DNA of 11,599 nucleotides from contig JAIRZA010000198.1 of NCBI GenBank assembly GCA_031267475.1, positions 1 to 11,599 on the forward strand, written 5' to 3'. Position 1 is the first letter of the stretch. Every line of letters begins with the position of its first letter. Of this stretch, positions 1 to 7,169 are shown one piece after another. Under the pieces are notes generated by a model. The model was given only the letters and a program-made list of their open reading frames with translations, made no database searches and was not told the DNA's origin. Both the position numbers and the translations under genes were made by a program. Origin of the DNA: Spirochaetaceae bacterium. GTDB lineage: Bacteria; Spirochaetota; Spirochaetia; Treponematales; Breznakiellaceae.

Positions 1-77
1 CGCCGCAGATTGTCCGCGCTCGCCGCAGCCGGTCTGAATATTACCGTAGAAACAATGATTTTTTTTTACTAGACTGA
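1..77 (+). other. possible 3' end of an upstream gene
   Basis: Two plus-strand frames are open from the window edge. One ends in TAG at 70-72 (last residues LNITVETMIFFY) and one in TGA at 75-77 (last residues RRNNDFFLLD). Either could be the tail of a gene that starts outside the window. The piece is too short to choose between them or to name a product. No terminator is visible before the next start at 82, so read-through into uvrB is possible. Confidence 0.25.
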
Positions 78-81
78 GTTT

Positions 82-2064
82 ATGCGTCCATTTGAAATCG
101 TGTCCCCTTTTGACCCGGCAGGCGACCAGGGTCAGGCAATCGAATCTTTGACAAAAGGCATCATTGCCGGCGACAAATTTCAAACTTTGCGCGGTGTTAC
201 CGGCTCAGGAAAAACGTTCACCATGGCAAAAATAATAGAGGCTGTGCAGATGCCCACAATTATAATAAGCCATAATAAGACACTCGCCGCCCAGCTTTAC
301 CGTGAATTCAAAGGTTTTTTTCCGCACAACGCCGTTGAATACTATGTTTCATATTACGATTACTACCAGCCGGAGGCCTATGTCGCAAGCCGGGATTTAT
401 ACATCGAGAAGGACGCTTCGATAAACAGCGAAATTGAGCGGATGCGGCTTTCCGCGACACGCAGTTTGATGGAGCGTAAAGATGTAATCATTGTTGCGAC
501 AGTTTCCTGCATATACGGACTGGCTACACCGGAAATTTATAAAAAAATGACGGCGACTTTTTCGAAAGGGCAAACGATAGACGTTGATGTTCTCATGCGC
601 CGTTTCATTGAATTACAGTACGAGCGCAACGACGCTGTTCTGGAGCGAGGGCGTTTCCGCCGGCGCGGCGACACACTTGAGATATTTCCGGCGTACCTTG
701 AAGACGCATACCGCGTAGATTTGGACTGGGAAACCGTCAGCCGGATACGCCGTTTTAATCCTGTATCCGGCGAGATTTTTGAAGAGCTTGACAGCGCGAT
801 GCTGTATCCCGCAAAACAGTTTGTAATGCCTCAAATAATGGTTTTGGAAGCCCTGCCGCGGATAAAAAATGAATTGGCCGCCCGTTATGAAGAATTAAAA
901 AACGAGGGCAAAAATCTTGAGGCGGAACGGCTCAAAACACGTGTTGAATATGATATAGAAATGTTAAATGAAGTGGGCTATTGTTCCGGCATAGAAAATT
1001 ACTCCGCGCCGCTCGCCGGACGGCAGCCCGGCGAGCGCCCCGACACCCTCATTGATTATTTTCCCAAGCGCCACCTCACATTTATAGACGAAAGCCATGT
1101 AAGCCTGCCTCAAATAGGCGCGATGTACGCCGGAGACCGCAGCCGTAAGCGGAATCTTGTAGATTATGGTTTCCGCCTGCCCTGCGCTATGGACAATCGC
1201 CCGCTTCGTTTTGACGAATTTGCAGAGCTTCTGGACAAAACTATTTACGTTTCCGCCACGCCGGGCGAGGCGGAAATAAAGCAATCGGCGCAAGTTGTCG
1301 AACAGTTGATACGCCCGACCGGTCTACTCGATCCGGAAATCGAGGTGCGCCCCAGCGAAGGGCAAATGGAGGATATTTACGCGGAAATACTGGAGCGTAT
1401 AAAATCCGGCGAGCGCAGTCTGATTCTGACATTGACAAAAAAAATGGCGGAAGATCTTACAGACTTTTTGTTGAACCTCGGCTTGAAGGTGCGCTATATA
1501 CACAGCGAGGTTGAAACGATTGAACGTGTCGAGATACTTACACGGCTGAGGCAGGGTGATTTTGACGTACTGATTGGAATAAACCTGCTGCGCGAGGGGA
1601 TAGATTTGCCGGAAGTTTCGTTCATCGCTATTCTTGACGCGGATAAAATCGGTTTTTTGCGATCGGTAACAAGTTTGGTGCAGATAATAGGACGCGCCGC
1701 CCGCAACGCCGCCGGCAAGGTCGTTATGTACGCCGACCGTATGAGCGACGCTATGCGCGAGGCTATAACCGAGACAGAACGCCGCCGCAAGATACAAACG
1801 GACTACAACACGGCGCATAATATAAAACCCGCTACGGTGAAGAAGGCGATTGCCAGCATTCTGGAGCGGCGCGCGGAAGAAGCGCGGGACGCGGCGGAGC
1901 TGTCAGCGGAAACGCTGAAAAAATCGTACAACATCATGATACCGGCGGAACGAAAGAAGCTGCTTGTCGCGCTGAAAAACGAAATGCTTGAATATGCGAA
2001 AAAACTCGAGTTTGAACAAGCGGCGGCGCTGCGCGATGAAATACAAAAATTAGAAGCCATGTAA
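82..2064 (+). CDS. uvrB: UvrABC system protein B (excinuclease subunit)
   Basis: UvrB is the damage-verification helicase of bacterial nucleotide excision repair. It is loaded on DNA by UvrA and then recruits UvrC for the incisions. The 660-residue length is normal. Visible motifs in order are: Walker A GVTGSGKT (38-45), the tyrosine-rich beta-hairpin YYDYYQPEAY (91-100) that is inserted between DNA strands, the DESH Walker B box (336-339), SATPG (391-395), the motif V region GINLLREGIDLP (499-510), motif VI QIIGRAARN (534-542), and a C-terminal UVR domain (about 625-658) that contacts UvrC. The start at 82 gives the family's N-terminus (FEIVSPFDPAGDQ). No Shine-Dalgarno sequence precedes it. 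The next gene begins 107 nt downstream, after a C14 tract. All helicase motifs are present, so the gene looks functional. Confidence 0.97.
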   Translation: MRPFEIVSPFDPAGDQGQAIESLTKGIIAGDKFQTLRGVTGSGKTFTMAKIIEAVQMPTIIISHNKTLAAQLYREFKGFFPHNAVEYYVSYYDYYQPEAYVASRDLYIEKDASINSEIERMRLSATRSLMERKDVIIVATVSCIYGLATPEIYKKMTATFSKGQTIDVDVLMRRFIELQYERNDAVLERGRFRRRGDTLEIFPAYLEDAYRVDLDWETVSRIRRFNPVSGEIFEELDSAMLYPAKQFVMPQIMVLEALPRIKNELAARYEELKNEGKNLEAERLKTRVEYDIEMLNEVGYCSGIENYSAPLAGRQPGERPDTLIDYFPKRHLTFIDESHVSLPQIGAMYAGDRSRKRNLVDYGFRLPCAMDNRPLRFDEFAELLDKTIYVSATPGEAEIKQSAQVVEQLIRPTGLLDPEIEVRPSEGQMEDIYAEILERIKSGERSLILTLTKKMAEDLTDFLLNLGLKVRYIHSEVETIERVEILTRLRQGDFDVLIGINLLREGIDLPEVSFIAILDADKIGFLRSVTSLVQIIGRAARNAAGKVVMYADRMSDAMREAITETERRRKIQTDYNTAHNIKPATVKKAIASILERRAEEARDAAELSAETLKKSYNIMIPAERKKLLVALKNEMLEYAKKLEFEQAAALRDEIQKLEAM

Positions 2065-2073
2065 GCGGTTTTA

Positions 2074-2087
2074 CCCCCCCCCCCCCC
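2074..2087. repeat. C14 homopolymer tract
   Basis: Fourteen consecutive C residues begin ten bases after the uvrB stop codon, followed by ACCACC and a run of eight A. The tract is intergenic, so length change would not shift a reading frame here. It lies about 85 bases upstream of the thioesterase start. Such tracts slip during replication and are also error-prone in sequencing, so the exact length is uncertain. Confidence 0.8.
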
Positions 2088-2154
2088 ACCACCAAAAAAA
2101 ACTCGTCCGCGAATGAAAAAGAAACCGGCGCTTGCCTAGCAATTTTTTTCAAAT

Positions 2155-2163
2155 TGTTATATT
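2155..2163 (+). promoter_or_regulatory. candidate extended -10 promoter, possibly leaderless
   Basis: TG-T-TATATT matches an extended -10 element. A weak -35-like TTGCCT lies at 2132-2137, but 20 bases away, which is too far for a standard pair. Transcription would start near 2170, almost on the ATG at 2172, and there is no Shine-Dalgarno sequence. This would yield a leaderless mRNA. It is inferred from sequence only. Confidence 0.3.
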
Positions 2164-2171
2164 AATTAACT

Positions 2172-2591
2172 ATGGCGGAAAAACCGGAAAGAATTGAAAT
2201 CAACCTGAAACCCGGAGCGCGGGCGGAAGCGGTGGAAACAGTAAACGCGCAAAATACGGCGCGGTCTCTTGGCAGCGGCGTTCTTGATGTTTACGCCACG
2301 CCCGCCATGACAGCGCTGATGGAAAAAGCGTCCGTCCTTGCGACAGCGCCTTTTCTGCCGGAAGAATGTTCCACCGTTGGAACGAGCGTGAATATAAGGC
2401 ACATAGCGGCCAGTCCTTTGGGCGCGGAGATACGGGCGGAAAGCGAGCTTGCCGCGCTCGACGGAAGGAAACTTTCTTTCACGGTTCGCGCTTGGGACGG
2501 CAATGGGCTTATCGGCGAAGGACAGCATGAGCGCTTTATCATTGACAAGAAAAAATTTATGGAAAAGACCGAAGGAAAGATGAAATCCTAA
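2172..2591 (+). CDS. hot-dog fold acyl-CoA thioesterase, FlK-like
   Basis: This 139-residue protein resembles the small hot-dog thioesterases related to fluoroacetyl-CoA thioesterase FlK, which hydrolyse short acyl-CoAs to free acid and CoA. The FlK triad Thr-Glu-His aligns with T43 (in VYATPAM), E51 (in ALMEKA) and H77 (in NIRHIAAS). The family's GTSVNIRH strand (70-77), LDGRKLSF (96-103) and GEGQHERFII (115-124) are also visible. The FlK lid phenylalanines that confer fluoroacetyl-CoA selectivity are not evident, so the substrate is probably a general or unknown short acyl-CoA. The length is normal. It lies between uvrB and the DUF2804 gene on the same strand, with gaps of 107 and 64 nt, so cotranscription is uncertain. 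No ribosome-binding site is visible before the ATG. Confidence 0.85.
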   Translation: MAEKPERIEINLKPGARAEAVETVNAQNTARSLGSGVLDVYATPAMTALMEKASVLATAPFLPEECSTVGTSVNIRHIAASPLGAEIRAESELAALDGRKLSFTVRAWDGNGLIGEGQHERFIIDKKKFMEKTEGKMKS

Positions 2592-2655
2592 GGGCTACAG
2601 CAAAAATCGTACAGAAACCAGCAAAACTGCCGGGCGGGTACCTAGTTTAACTAAA

Positions 2656-3678
2656 ATGCAAATAGAAATTACAGCGCCGGTTTCGATTTTTGACGACATA
2701 GGGGGATTGTGTAATTTCGGCTGGGCGCGCGGCCCGTTTTTTCATTACGACCGCGCCCTCCTATGGACGCCCGGACGATTTATTGTAGAATCTGAGCGTT
2801 ATGTCATATTTTCACCCACACACCTTTTTGCCTTTGAACTGTACGACGCCGGAGTAATCGGACACATATCGATATGCGCCGTTTCGCTGTTAGATAAAAC
2901 TATATCCAGCAAATTTGAAAAACTTTCATTCCCTATGGGGGTACTGGAACTGCCGAATCAGAGCGAAGAAACGGTCATAAAAACGGCGGTAAAAAATAAT
3001 TTGATAGAATTTATTTGTATAGGAAGCGGCGGCAGGATAATCAAAGTCGACGCGCCGCAGTTAAGCCATAACAACCGGCTGCGCGGCGAAGTAGTCTTAA
3101 TGGCGCAAGAAGACGAGCAGTCAATCGTTACGAACACTCCGTGGCGGCAGAAAGAACGATTTCAACTTATACGCTGCTCGCCGTGGTATACTGTCGAAGG
3201 GGTAATGCAGTTTGAAAACAAGCCCGTCCTTTTTAATAAAGGACGGGCTTGGGGAATATATGAATGGGCGCGAACAACCCGCCCCAAAAAAGACATACAT
3301 TACTGGGCCGCCGCCTGCGGTATGTATCAAGGACAGCAAATAGGCTTCAGCGTGGGATACGGTTCCGCCGATTCCTCCGCCGGCACTGAAAACGCTTTCT
3401 TTGTAAACGGAATCCTGCACAAGCTGGATCAGGTAACATTCAAAATATCACCGTCAAACTGGCTTGAGCCTTGGCGTTTTACCAGTAATAACAAACGCCT
3501 TGAAATGACTTTTACCCCCGCGCGCGGTAATTCGTACCAAAACAACTTTTTGTCTTACTCGCTGCATACACGTCAGTTTTTTGGTTTTTTTTCCGGAACA
3601 GTGGTGCTGGACGACGGCGCGGCGTTGCGGTTTAATAATATTACGGGTGTCGCGGAAAGGCGTAAAACCGGCGGCTAG
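2656..3678 (+). CDS. DUF2804 family protein
   Basis: The 340-residue protein matches the pattern of DUF2804, a family of unknown biochemical function. Supporting stretches are: CNFGWARG (20-27), a family-like NKPVLFNKGRAWGIYEWAR segment (about 188-206), the glycine-rich IGFSVGYGSADSS core (about 229-241), and the C-terminal FGFFSGTVVLDDG (about 310-322), where the family characteristically ends. No signal peptide or membrane segment is visible, so it is probably cytoplasmic. The length is typical. Its stop codon overlaps the stop of convergent murE by four bases (CTAG). The coding sequence contains a perfect 14-bp palindrome at 3219-3251. No Shine-Dalgarno sequence is seen; the bases before the ATG read tagtttaactaaa. 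Family recognition is from memory of conserved segments. Confidence 0.75.
   Translation: MQIEITAPVSIFDDIGGLCNFGWARGPFFHYDRALLWTPGRFIVESERYVIFSPTHLFAFELYDAGVIGHISICAVSLLDKTISSKFEKLSFPMGVLELPNQSEETVIKTAVKNNLIEFICIGSGGRIIKVDAPQLSHNNRLRGEVVLMAQEDEQSIVTNTPWRQKERFQLIRCSPWYTVEGVMQFENKPVLFNKGRAWGIYEWARTTRPKKDIHYWAAACGMYQGQQIGFSVGYGSADSSAGTENAFFVNGILHKLDQVTFKISPSNWLEPWRFTSNNKRLEMTFTPARGNSYQNNFLSYSLHTRQFFGFFSGTVVLDDGAALRFNNITGVAERRKTGG
3219..3251. repeat. perfect 14-bp inverted repeat inside the DUF2804 gene
   Basis: The arms at 3219-3232 (CAAGCCCGTCCTTT) and 3238-3251 are exact reverse complements around a five-base loop, TTAAT. The structure lies within coding sequence for residues near 189-199. No T-run follows on the plus strand, so it is not a standard intrinsic terminator. 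Confidence 0.85.
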
Positions 3679-5255
3679 ACCACGCGGCCGCCTAAAAGCT
3701 CCAACAAGGCGTTTTCCGCTTCGGAAATCTCGTCATACTTCATCGTATAGTTCGAATAAATAATGGAATTCTCGTGCCCCTTGCCAAGTAAAAGAACAAT
3801 ATCGCCCGGCTTAGCGGCGGAAAACGCCGCCCGAATCGCCGCAGGTCTTTCAGCGATCAAAAAAAGATTTACGCCGCGCTTAAAACCATCAGGCGGAAAA
3901 CATTCGCCAAAGGGGGCGGAAAAAACACCCTCCGCTATTTCTTCCAAAATAGCGGAGGGCTCTTCGCCGCGCGGATCCTCGTCGCATAAAAAAATAATGT
4001 CGGAATAACGCGCCGCGATACGCCCCTGTAAAGCGCGTTTTTGGGTGTCGCGCTCCCCGGCGGAGCCAAACAGACTAATGACGCGCCCTCCCCTTTTGCC
4101 GGCGCGTTCACGTATAGGCGGGAGGACAGTCTCAAACGAAGACGGCGTATGGGCGTAATCGACAAGCGCCTCGAAAGACTGCCCCTTGTCCACCGCCGTC
4201 ATTCTTCCGCGGACGGGCTTCAATTTAGGGACAAAACAGCAAAGCTCCTCCACCGGTATTTGCAGCAGATTCGAGACGCATAACAGGCTCGCAAGGACAT
4301 TACCCGCGTTAAACGCGCCCGGCAGCCTGTCTTCAATATGAATCGTTTTTCCGCTGGAACGGACTTTTACATCATAAATACTGCCGCGCGAATATGAACT
4401 CAAGCCGCTTATCAAAAGATCCGCGCCGCCGCCTTTCACACTGTGCGTGTATGTTTTACGTTTGGAGCAGGCCGCAAAATACGCCGCGCTTGGATCGTCC
4501 GCGTTGACAACGCCAAAAGCGGAAGCGCCAAGATTAACACTTCTGTCTAGGGCGCGGAACAAATTCGCTTTGTCGTCTCTGTACTGTTCCCAAGTTCCGT
4601 GAAATTCAAGATGCTCGTGAGTCACATTAGTCATAACACCAGCGTCAAAAGCGATGTTTCCCATCCTGTTTGTCCGCGGCGAAAGTCCGTGCGAGCTGGC
4701 CTCCAGAACCGCGTACTCACAGCCGTTTTCCAGCATTTCCGCCAGCCGTTTATGAACTAAAACCGCTTCCGGTGTAGTTTGATGCTCCGTATTCCAGCGC
4801 TCCGTCCCGTCAACACTGTACTGCACCGTAGAAATAAAGCCGGCTTTTTTACCGGCAAGCCGCAGCAACTGGAAAATGAAATATACGGTGCTGCTTTTAC
4901 CTTCCGTCCCCGTTACCCCGGCGACTGTCAAACGCTTTGAAGGCGAGGCGTAGAACGCGTCCGATATAGCCGACATCGCAAAACGTGAATCTTTTACACG
5001 CAAATAGAAAACGTCTTCATTATATTCCGCAATATCATTTTGATGAACAATTACCCTGGCGCCATTTTCTATCGCGCTCGTGATAAAATCATGCCCGTCC
5101 GCGTGCAAACCGGTAAGCGCGAAGTATAAGGCGCCGGGCAGCGCTTTGCGCGAATCGTACTCAAGAGCCGCAACAGCGGCGTCCCGGTTTCCCGTTTCCC
5201 TCACCGCGCCCGCTCGCGCCAGTAATTCATCCGTAAATAATTCAGCGGCTGTCAT
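3675..5255 (-). CDS. murE: UDP-N-acetylmuramyl-tripeptide synthetase MurE
   Basis: MurE adds the third residue of the peptidoglycan stem peptide to UDP-MurNAc-L-Ala-D-Glu, using ATP, in the cytoplasm. The 526 residues show: an N-terminal substrate domain with LEYDSRKALPGALYFAL (31-47), the P-loop GVTGTEGKSS (113-122), TTP (160-162), EASSHGL (185-191), TNVTHEHLEFHG (209-220), the likely carbamylated lysine K229 in YRDDKANLF, VRGRM (348-352), DYAHTPSS (366-373), FGSAGERD (396-403) and GKGHE (491-495). At the amino-acid selectivity site it has DEDPRGEEP (425-433) rather than the DNPR of meso-diaminopimelate enzymes. With the spirochaete context this suggests L-ornithine (or lysine) as substrate. 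Upstream AAGG provides a modest ribosome site. It follows the deaminase by 6 nt, so it is probably the last gene of that operon. Confidence 0.95.
   Translation of the reverse strand: MTAAELFTDELLARAGAVRETGNRDAAVAALEYDSRKALPGALYFALTGLHADGHDFITSAIENGARVIVHQNDIAEYNEDVFYLRVKDSRFAMSAISDAFYASPSKRLTVAGVTGTEGKSSTVYFIFQLLRLAGKKAGFISTVQYSVDGTERWNTEHQTTPEAVLVHKRLAEMLENGCEYAVLEASSHGLSPRTNRMGNIAFDAGVMTNVTHEHLEFHGTWEQYRDDKANLFRALDRSVNLGASAFGVVNADDPSAAYFAACSKRKTYTHSVKGGGADLLISGLSSYSRGSIYDVKVRSSGKTIHIEDRLPGAFNAGNVLASLLCVSNLLQIPVEELCCFVPKLKPVRGRMTAVDKGQSFEALVDYAHTPSSFETVLPPIRERAGKRGGRVISLFGSAGERDTQKRALQGRIAARYSDIIFLCDEDPRGEEPSAILEEIAEGVFSAPFGECFPPDGFKRGVNLFLIAERPAAIRAAFSAAKPGDIVLLLGKGHENSIIYSNYTMKYDEISEAENALLELLGGRVV
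3928..3959. repeat. perfect 13-bp inverted repeat inside murE
   Basis: The arms at 3928-3940 (CCCTCCGCTATTT) and 3947-3959 are exact reverse complements around a six-base loop. The palindrome is in the coding sequence of the C-terminal domain, just after the DEDPRGEEP motif, covering the segment SAILEEIAEGV. No T-run follows on the minus strand. Confidence 0.85.
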
Positions 5256-5261
5256 AAAACC

Positions 5262-5768
5262 TTACTGCCTGTCGTACTCTTCCACTTCATCATGGACATA
5301 TTCAAGAATAACGCCGGCGCTCTTGAACATGGCTTCCGAATCGGCGGCGTCGTGGTAGCGGCGCTGGCAGACAACGCGCACAAGTCCGGAGTTGATTATC
5401 AGCATGGCGCAGGTGCGGCACGGCGTCATGCGGCAGTACAATGTACCTCCGTCTATAGCGACACCGCGTTTTGCCGCCTGACAGATAGCGTTTTGCTCGG
5501 CGTGGACAGTGCGGACGCAGTGCGTGGTAACAGCGCCGTCTTCATGAATTATCTGTTTTAACTGATGCCCGACATCATCACAGTGCGGCAAACCTCTAGG
5601 AGCGCCGACATAGCCTGTAACCAAAAGCTGATTACCGCGGGCGATTACCGCGCCCGAACGCCCCCGTCCGCAGGTGGCGCGGCGCGCGATCGCCTCGCAC
5701 ACCTCCATAAAATATTCATCCCAACTGGGGCGCGCGTATTCAGAATCCTGCGGGTCTAACTTACTCAT
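5262..5768 (-). CDS. dCMP deaminase family protein (ComEB-like)
   Basis: This 168-residue zinc deaminase probably converts dCMP to dUMP, feeding thymidylate synthesis. The zinc and catalytic residues are clear: H89-A90-E91 in RTVHAEQNAI, where E91 is the proton shuttle, and P116-C117-R-T-C120. The substrate-side motif ATCGRGRSGAVI (31-42) and GYVGAPRGLPHC (52-63) match the dCMP deaminase/ComEB group better than cytidine or tRNA deaminases. A strong AGGAG lies seven bases before the ATG and fixes the start. The gene sits between rnhB, 57 nt upstream across a hairpin, and murE, 6 nt downstream. The short gap to murE indicates cotranscription. The enzyme is cytoplasmic. Activation by dCTP, known for some family members, cannot be judged from this sequence. 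Confidence 0.92.
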   Translation of the reverse strand: MSKLDPQDSEYARPSWDEYFMEVCEAIARRATCGRGRSGAVIARGNQLLVTGYVGAPRGLPHCDDVGHQLKQIIHEDGAVTTHCVRTVHAEQNAICQAAKRGVAIDGGTLYCRMTPCRTCAMLIINSGLVRVVCQRRYHDAADSEAMFKSAGVILEYVHDEVEEYDRQ

Positions 5769-5772
5769 AAAT

Positions 5773-5778
5773 TTTCTC
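5773..5778 (-). promoter_or_regulatory. strong ribosome-binding site of the dCMP deaminase
   Basis: On the minus strand TAGGAG precedes the ATG of the deaminase with a normal spacer. It stands just after the hairpin at 5788-5821, so the hairpin could influence access of ribosomes to this site. Confidence 0.7.
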
Positions 5779-5787
5779 CTAATCGAG

Positions 5788-5821
5788 GCGCGGGTCTATT
5801 CGAATACGAATAAACCCGCGC
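5788..5821. repeat. 15-bp hairpin between rnhB and the deaminase gene
   Basis: The arms at 5788-5802 and 5807-5821 pair over 15 positions with one mismatch (C5796 against A5813) and a four-base loop, AATA. No T-tract follows on the minus strand, so it is not a canonical terminator. It fills the gap between the rnhB stop and the deaminase ribosome site. It might be an mRNA-processing or stability element, or a small palindromic repeat. Confidence 0.8.
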
Positions 5822-5825
5822 TATC

Positions 5826-6440
5826 CTAGTAATGAAACGTTAAACGCTGTATAGGCGAAGGGCCTATCCTTTTAAGTACGGCTACATGACCCTTTGTGGG
5901 ATAACCCTTGTGTTTTTCATAGCCCCAATCCGGGTACATAACGGCAAAATTGCGCATAATCGCGTCCCTCGCCGTTTTAGCCAATATCGAGGCGGCCATC
6001 ACCTCAGGAATTTGCGCGTCCGCCTTAACAAGGGCGCGACACGAAAAAGCCCCCGCGTATAAAACAGAGTCATGTTTTGGACAAGAAATCGCGGGACAAT
6101 GACAGCCGTCGATGACAACCTCAAAAGAAGGCGCTTTCAGCATTTCAGCCAAAAAAGGTTCGTCCGCATCCTTTATCATCGCGTTAAACGCCCTCGTCAT
6201 CGCAAGAAGGCTGGCTTGCAGTATATTTATGCTGTCAATCTCGGTATGGCCGGCCCAGCCTATCCCCCACGCGGACGCTTTCCTATAGATTAGCGCCGCC
6301 GCAGTCTCCCGCTTCCTTTCGGACAGCTTCTTTGAATCGTTCAAAACATCACGCGGAAAATCATCCGGCAGCACGACCGCGGCGGCGCATACCGGACCCG
6401 CCAAGGGTCCCCTGCCCGCCTCGTCGACCCCGCAAATCAT
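5826..6440 (-). CDS. rnhB: ribonuclease HII
   Basis: RNase HII cuts the RNA strand of RNA/DNA hybrids and removes single misincorporated ribonucleotides from DNA. The 204-residue length is typical. The four catalytic acids are recognisable: D6 and E7 in GVDEAGRGPLAGP (4-16), D111 in VVIDGCHCP, and D141 in KADAQIPE. The AASILAKTARD segment (149-159) and the C-terminal GYEKHKGYPTKGH (173-185) are family hallmarks. The start ATG overlaps the TGA of the upstream phosphoribosyltransferase by four bases, consistent with translational coupling, and an AGGGA-like site precedes it. The gene belongs to the leftward cluster ending in murE. Confidence 0.96.
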   Translation of the reverse strand: MICGVDEAGRGPLAGPVCAAAVVLPDDFPRDVLNDSKKLSERKRETAAALIYRKASAWGIGWAGHTEIDSINILQASLLAMTRAFNAMIKDADEPFLAEMLKAPSFEVVIDGCHCPAISCPKHDSVLYAGAFSCRALVKADAQIPEVMAASILAKTARDAIMRNFAVMYPDWGYEKHKGYPTKGHVAVLKRIGPSPIQRLTFHY

Positions 6441-7054
6441 AAACGTTCCCTATCCGACAAAGTATCAAAAACGGGACGAAGACTTTCATCTTTCGAGTAA
6501 TAATGTTTTTCAAGCTCCGCCTTCGAAAGACCTGTAAGCTCATGACTCAAGTAATGTATCCATCTATTTTTGTCATTCACCGATAAATCGTATTTGCGGC
6601 ACCAGTAGTCGGGCTGCACCGGATACTGCGGCTCAAGATCATAAAAATGCTTGTAATCATGGACGGCGATTTTAAGATCACATCGCGGTATACCTTTTTC
6701 CATGATTACATTAGCCAGATAATTCAATGTGCGCCCCGAATCAAAAATATCATCGGCAAGCAAAATTTTGTCTCCGCTCCGCAAGTAATCGGGCGAATAT
6801 GTCCAGCCGTCAATGGAAATCCGCTCCGCCGTCGCAACATCCGTGTAAGAACGCGCTACCACAGCGGCGTAGTAAACCGGCCGCCGCCCCTTGCAGGCAA
6901 TCTTAAAAAACTCGCTGATGACATTCCCAATGTACGCCCCGCCGCGCAGCGATACATAAATAACATCCGGCACAAAACCATCTTCATAAATACGGGCGGC
7001 GAGCTTCAAAGCATTATTCCGCACTGTGTCATAAGTTGTAAACTCTTTAATCAT
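6437..7054 (-). CDS. purine-type phosphoribosyltransferase (Gpt/Hpt-like)
   Basis: The 205-residue protein is a type I phosphoribosyltransferase, most likely salvaging guanine, xanthine or hypoxanthine with PRPP to the nucleoside monophosphate. The PRPP-binding signature is ILLADDIFDSGRT (97-109). The pyrophosphate loop is VSLRGGAYIGN (34-44). The C-terminal hood PDYWCRKYDLSVNDKNRW (148-165) resembles the base-binding region of bacterial xanthine-guanine enzymes. Base preference cannot be fixed from sequence alone. The last 40 residues extend past the catalytic fold without a recognised motif. It is the first gene of the probable leftward cluster and overlaps rnhB by 4 nt. There is no clear Shine-Dalgarno sequence. 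The 115-nt gap upstream holds terminator-like hairpins. Confidence 0.85.
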   Translation of the reverse strand: MIKEFTTYDTVRNNALKLAARIYEDGFVPDVIYVSLRGGAYIGNVISEFFKIACKGRRPVYYAAVVARSYTDVATAERISIDGWTYSPDYLRSGDKILLADDIFDSGRTLNYLANVIMEKGIPRCDLKIAVHDYKHFYDLEPQYPVQPDYWCRKYDLSVNDKNRWIHYLSHELTGLSKAELEKHYYSKDESLRPVFDTLSDRERL

Positions 7055-7083
7055 ACTGAACGCTCATAAATCAAAATTAAACC

Positions 7084-7124
7084 TGCCCGGCGGCGACTCG
7101 TCTTTGGAATGCCGCCGCCGGGCA
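7084..7124 (-). terminator. GC-rich hairpin, probable terminator of fabZ-fabV
   Basis: The arms at 7084-7095 (TGCCCGGCGGCG) and 7113-7124 are perfect 12-bp complements around a 17-base loop. On the minus strand the stem is followed by GGTTTAATTTT, an imperfect T-rich tail. It lies between the fabV stop and the phosphoribosyltransferase start, where a terminator is expected. Confidence 0.5.
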
Positions 7125-7125
7125 A

Positions 7126-7146
7126 AAAGTCTTACCCCCCTCGTAA
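7126..7146 (-). terminator. weak secondary terminator-like hairpin
   Basis: On the minus strand CTTAC, a G-rich loop and GTAAG form a 5-bp stem followed by ACTTTTT. It lies 24 nt beyond the fabV stop and upstream of the larger hairpin, so the two may act in tandem. The stem is short, so the call is weak. Confidence 0.3.
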
Positions 7147-7169
7147 GCGGAGTCTTTTTACGGGCAACC

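Noticed and set aside
613..2152. Several minus-strand open frames opposite uvrB
   Set aside because: They lie antisense to a gene with complete family motifs, have no recognisable domains and follow its codon periodicity.
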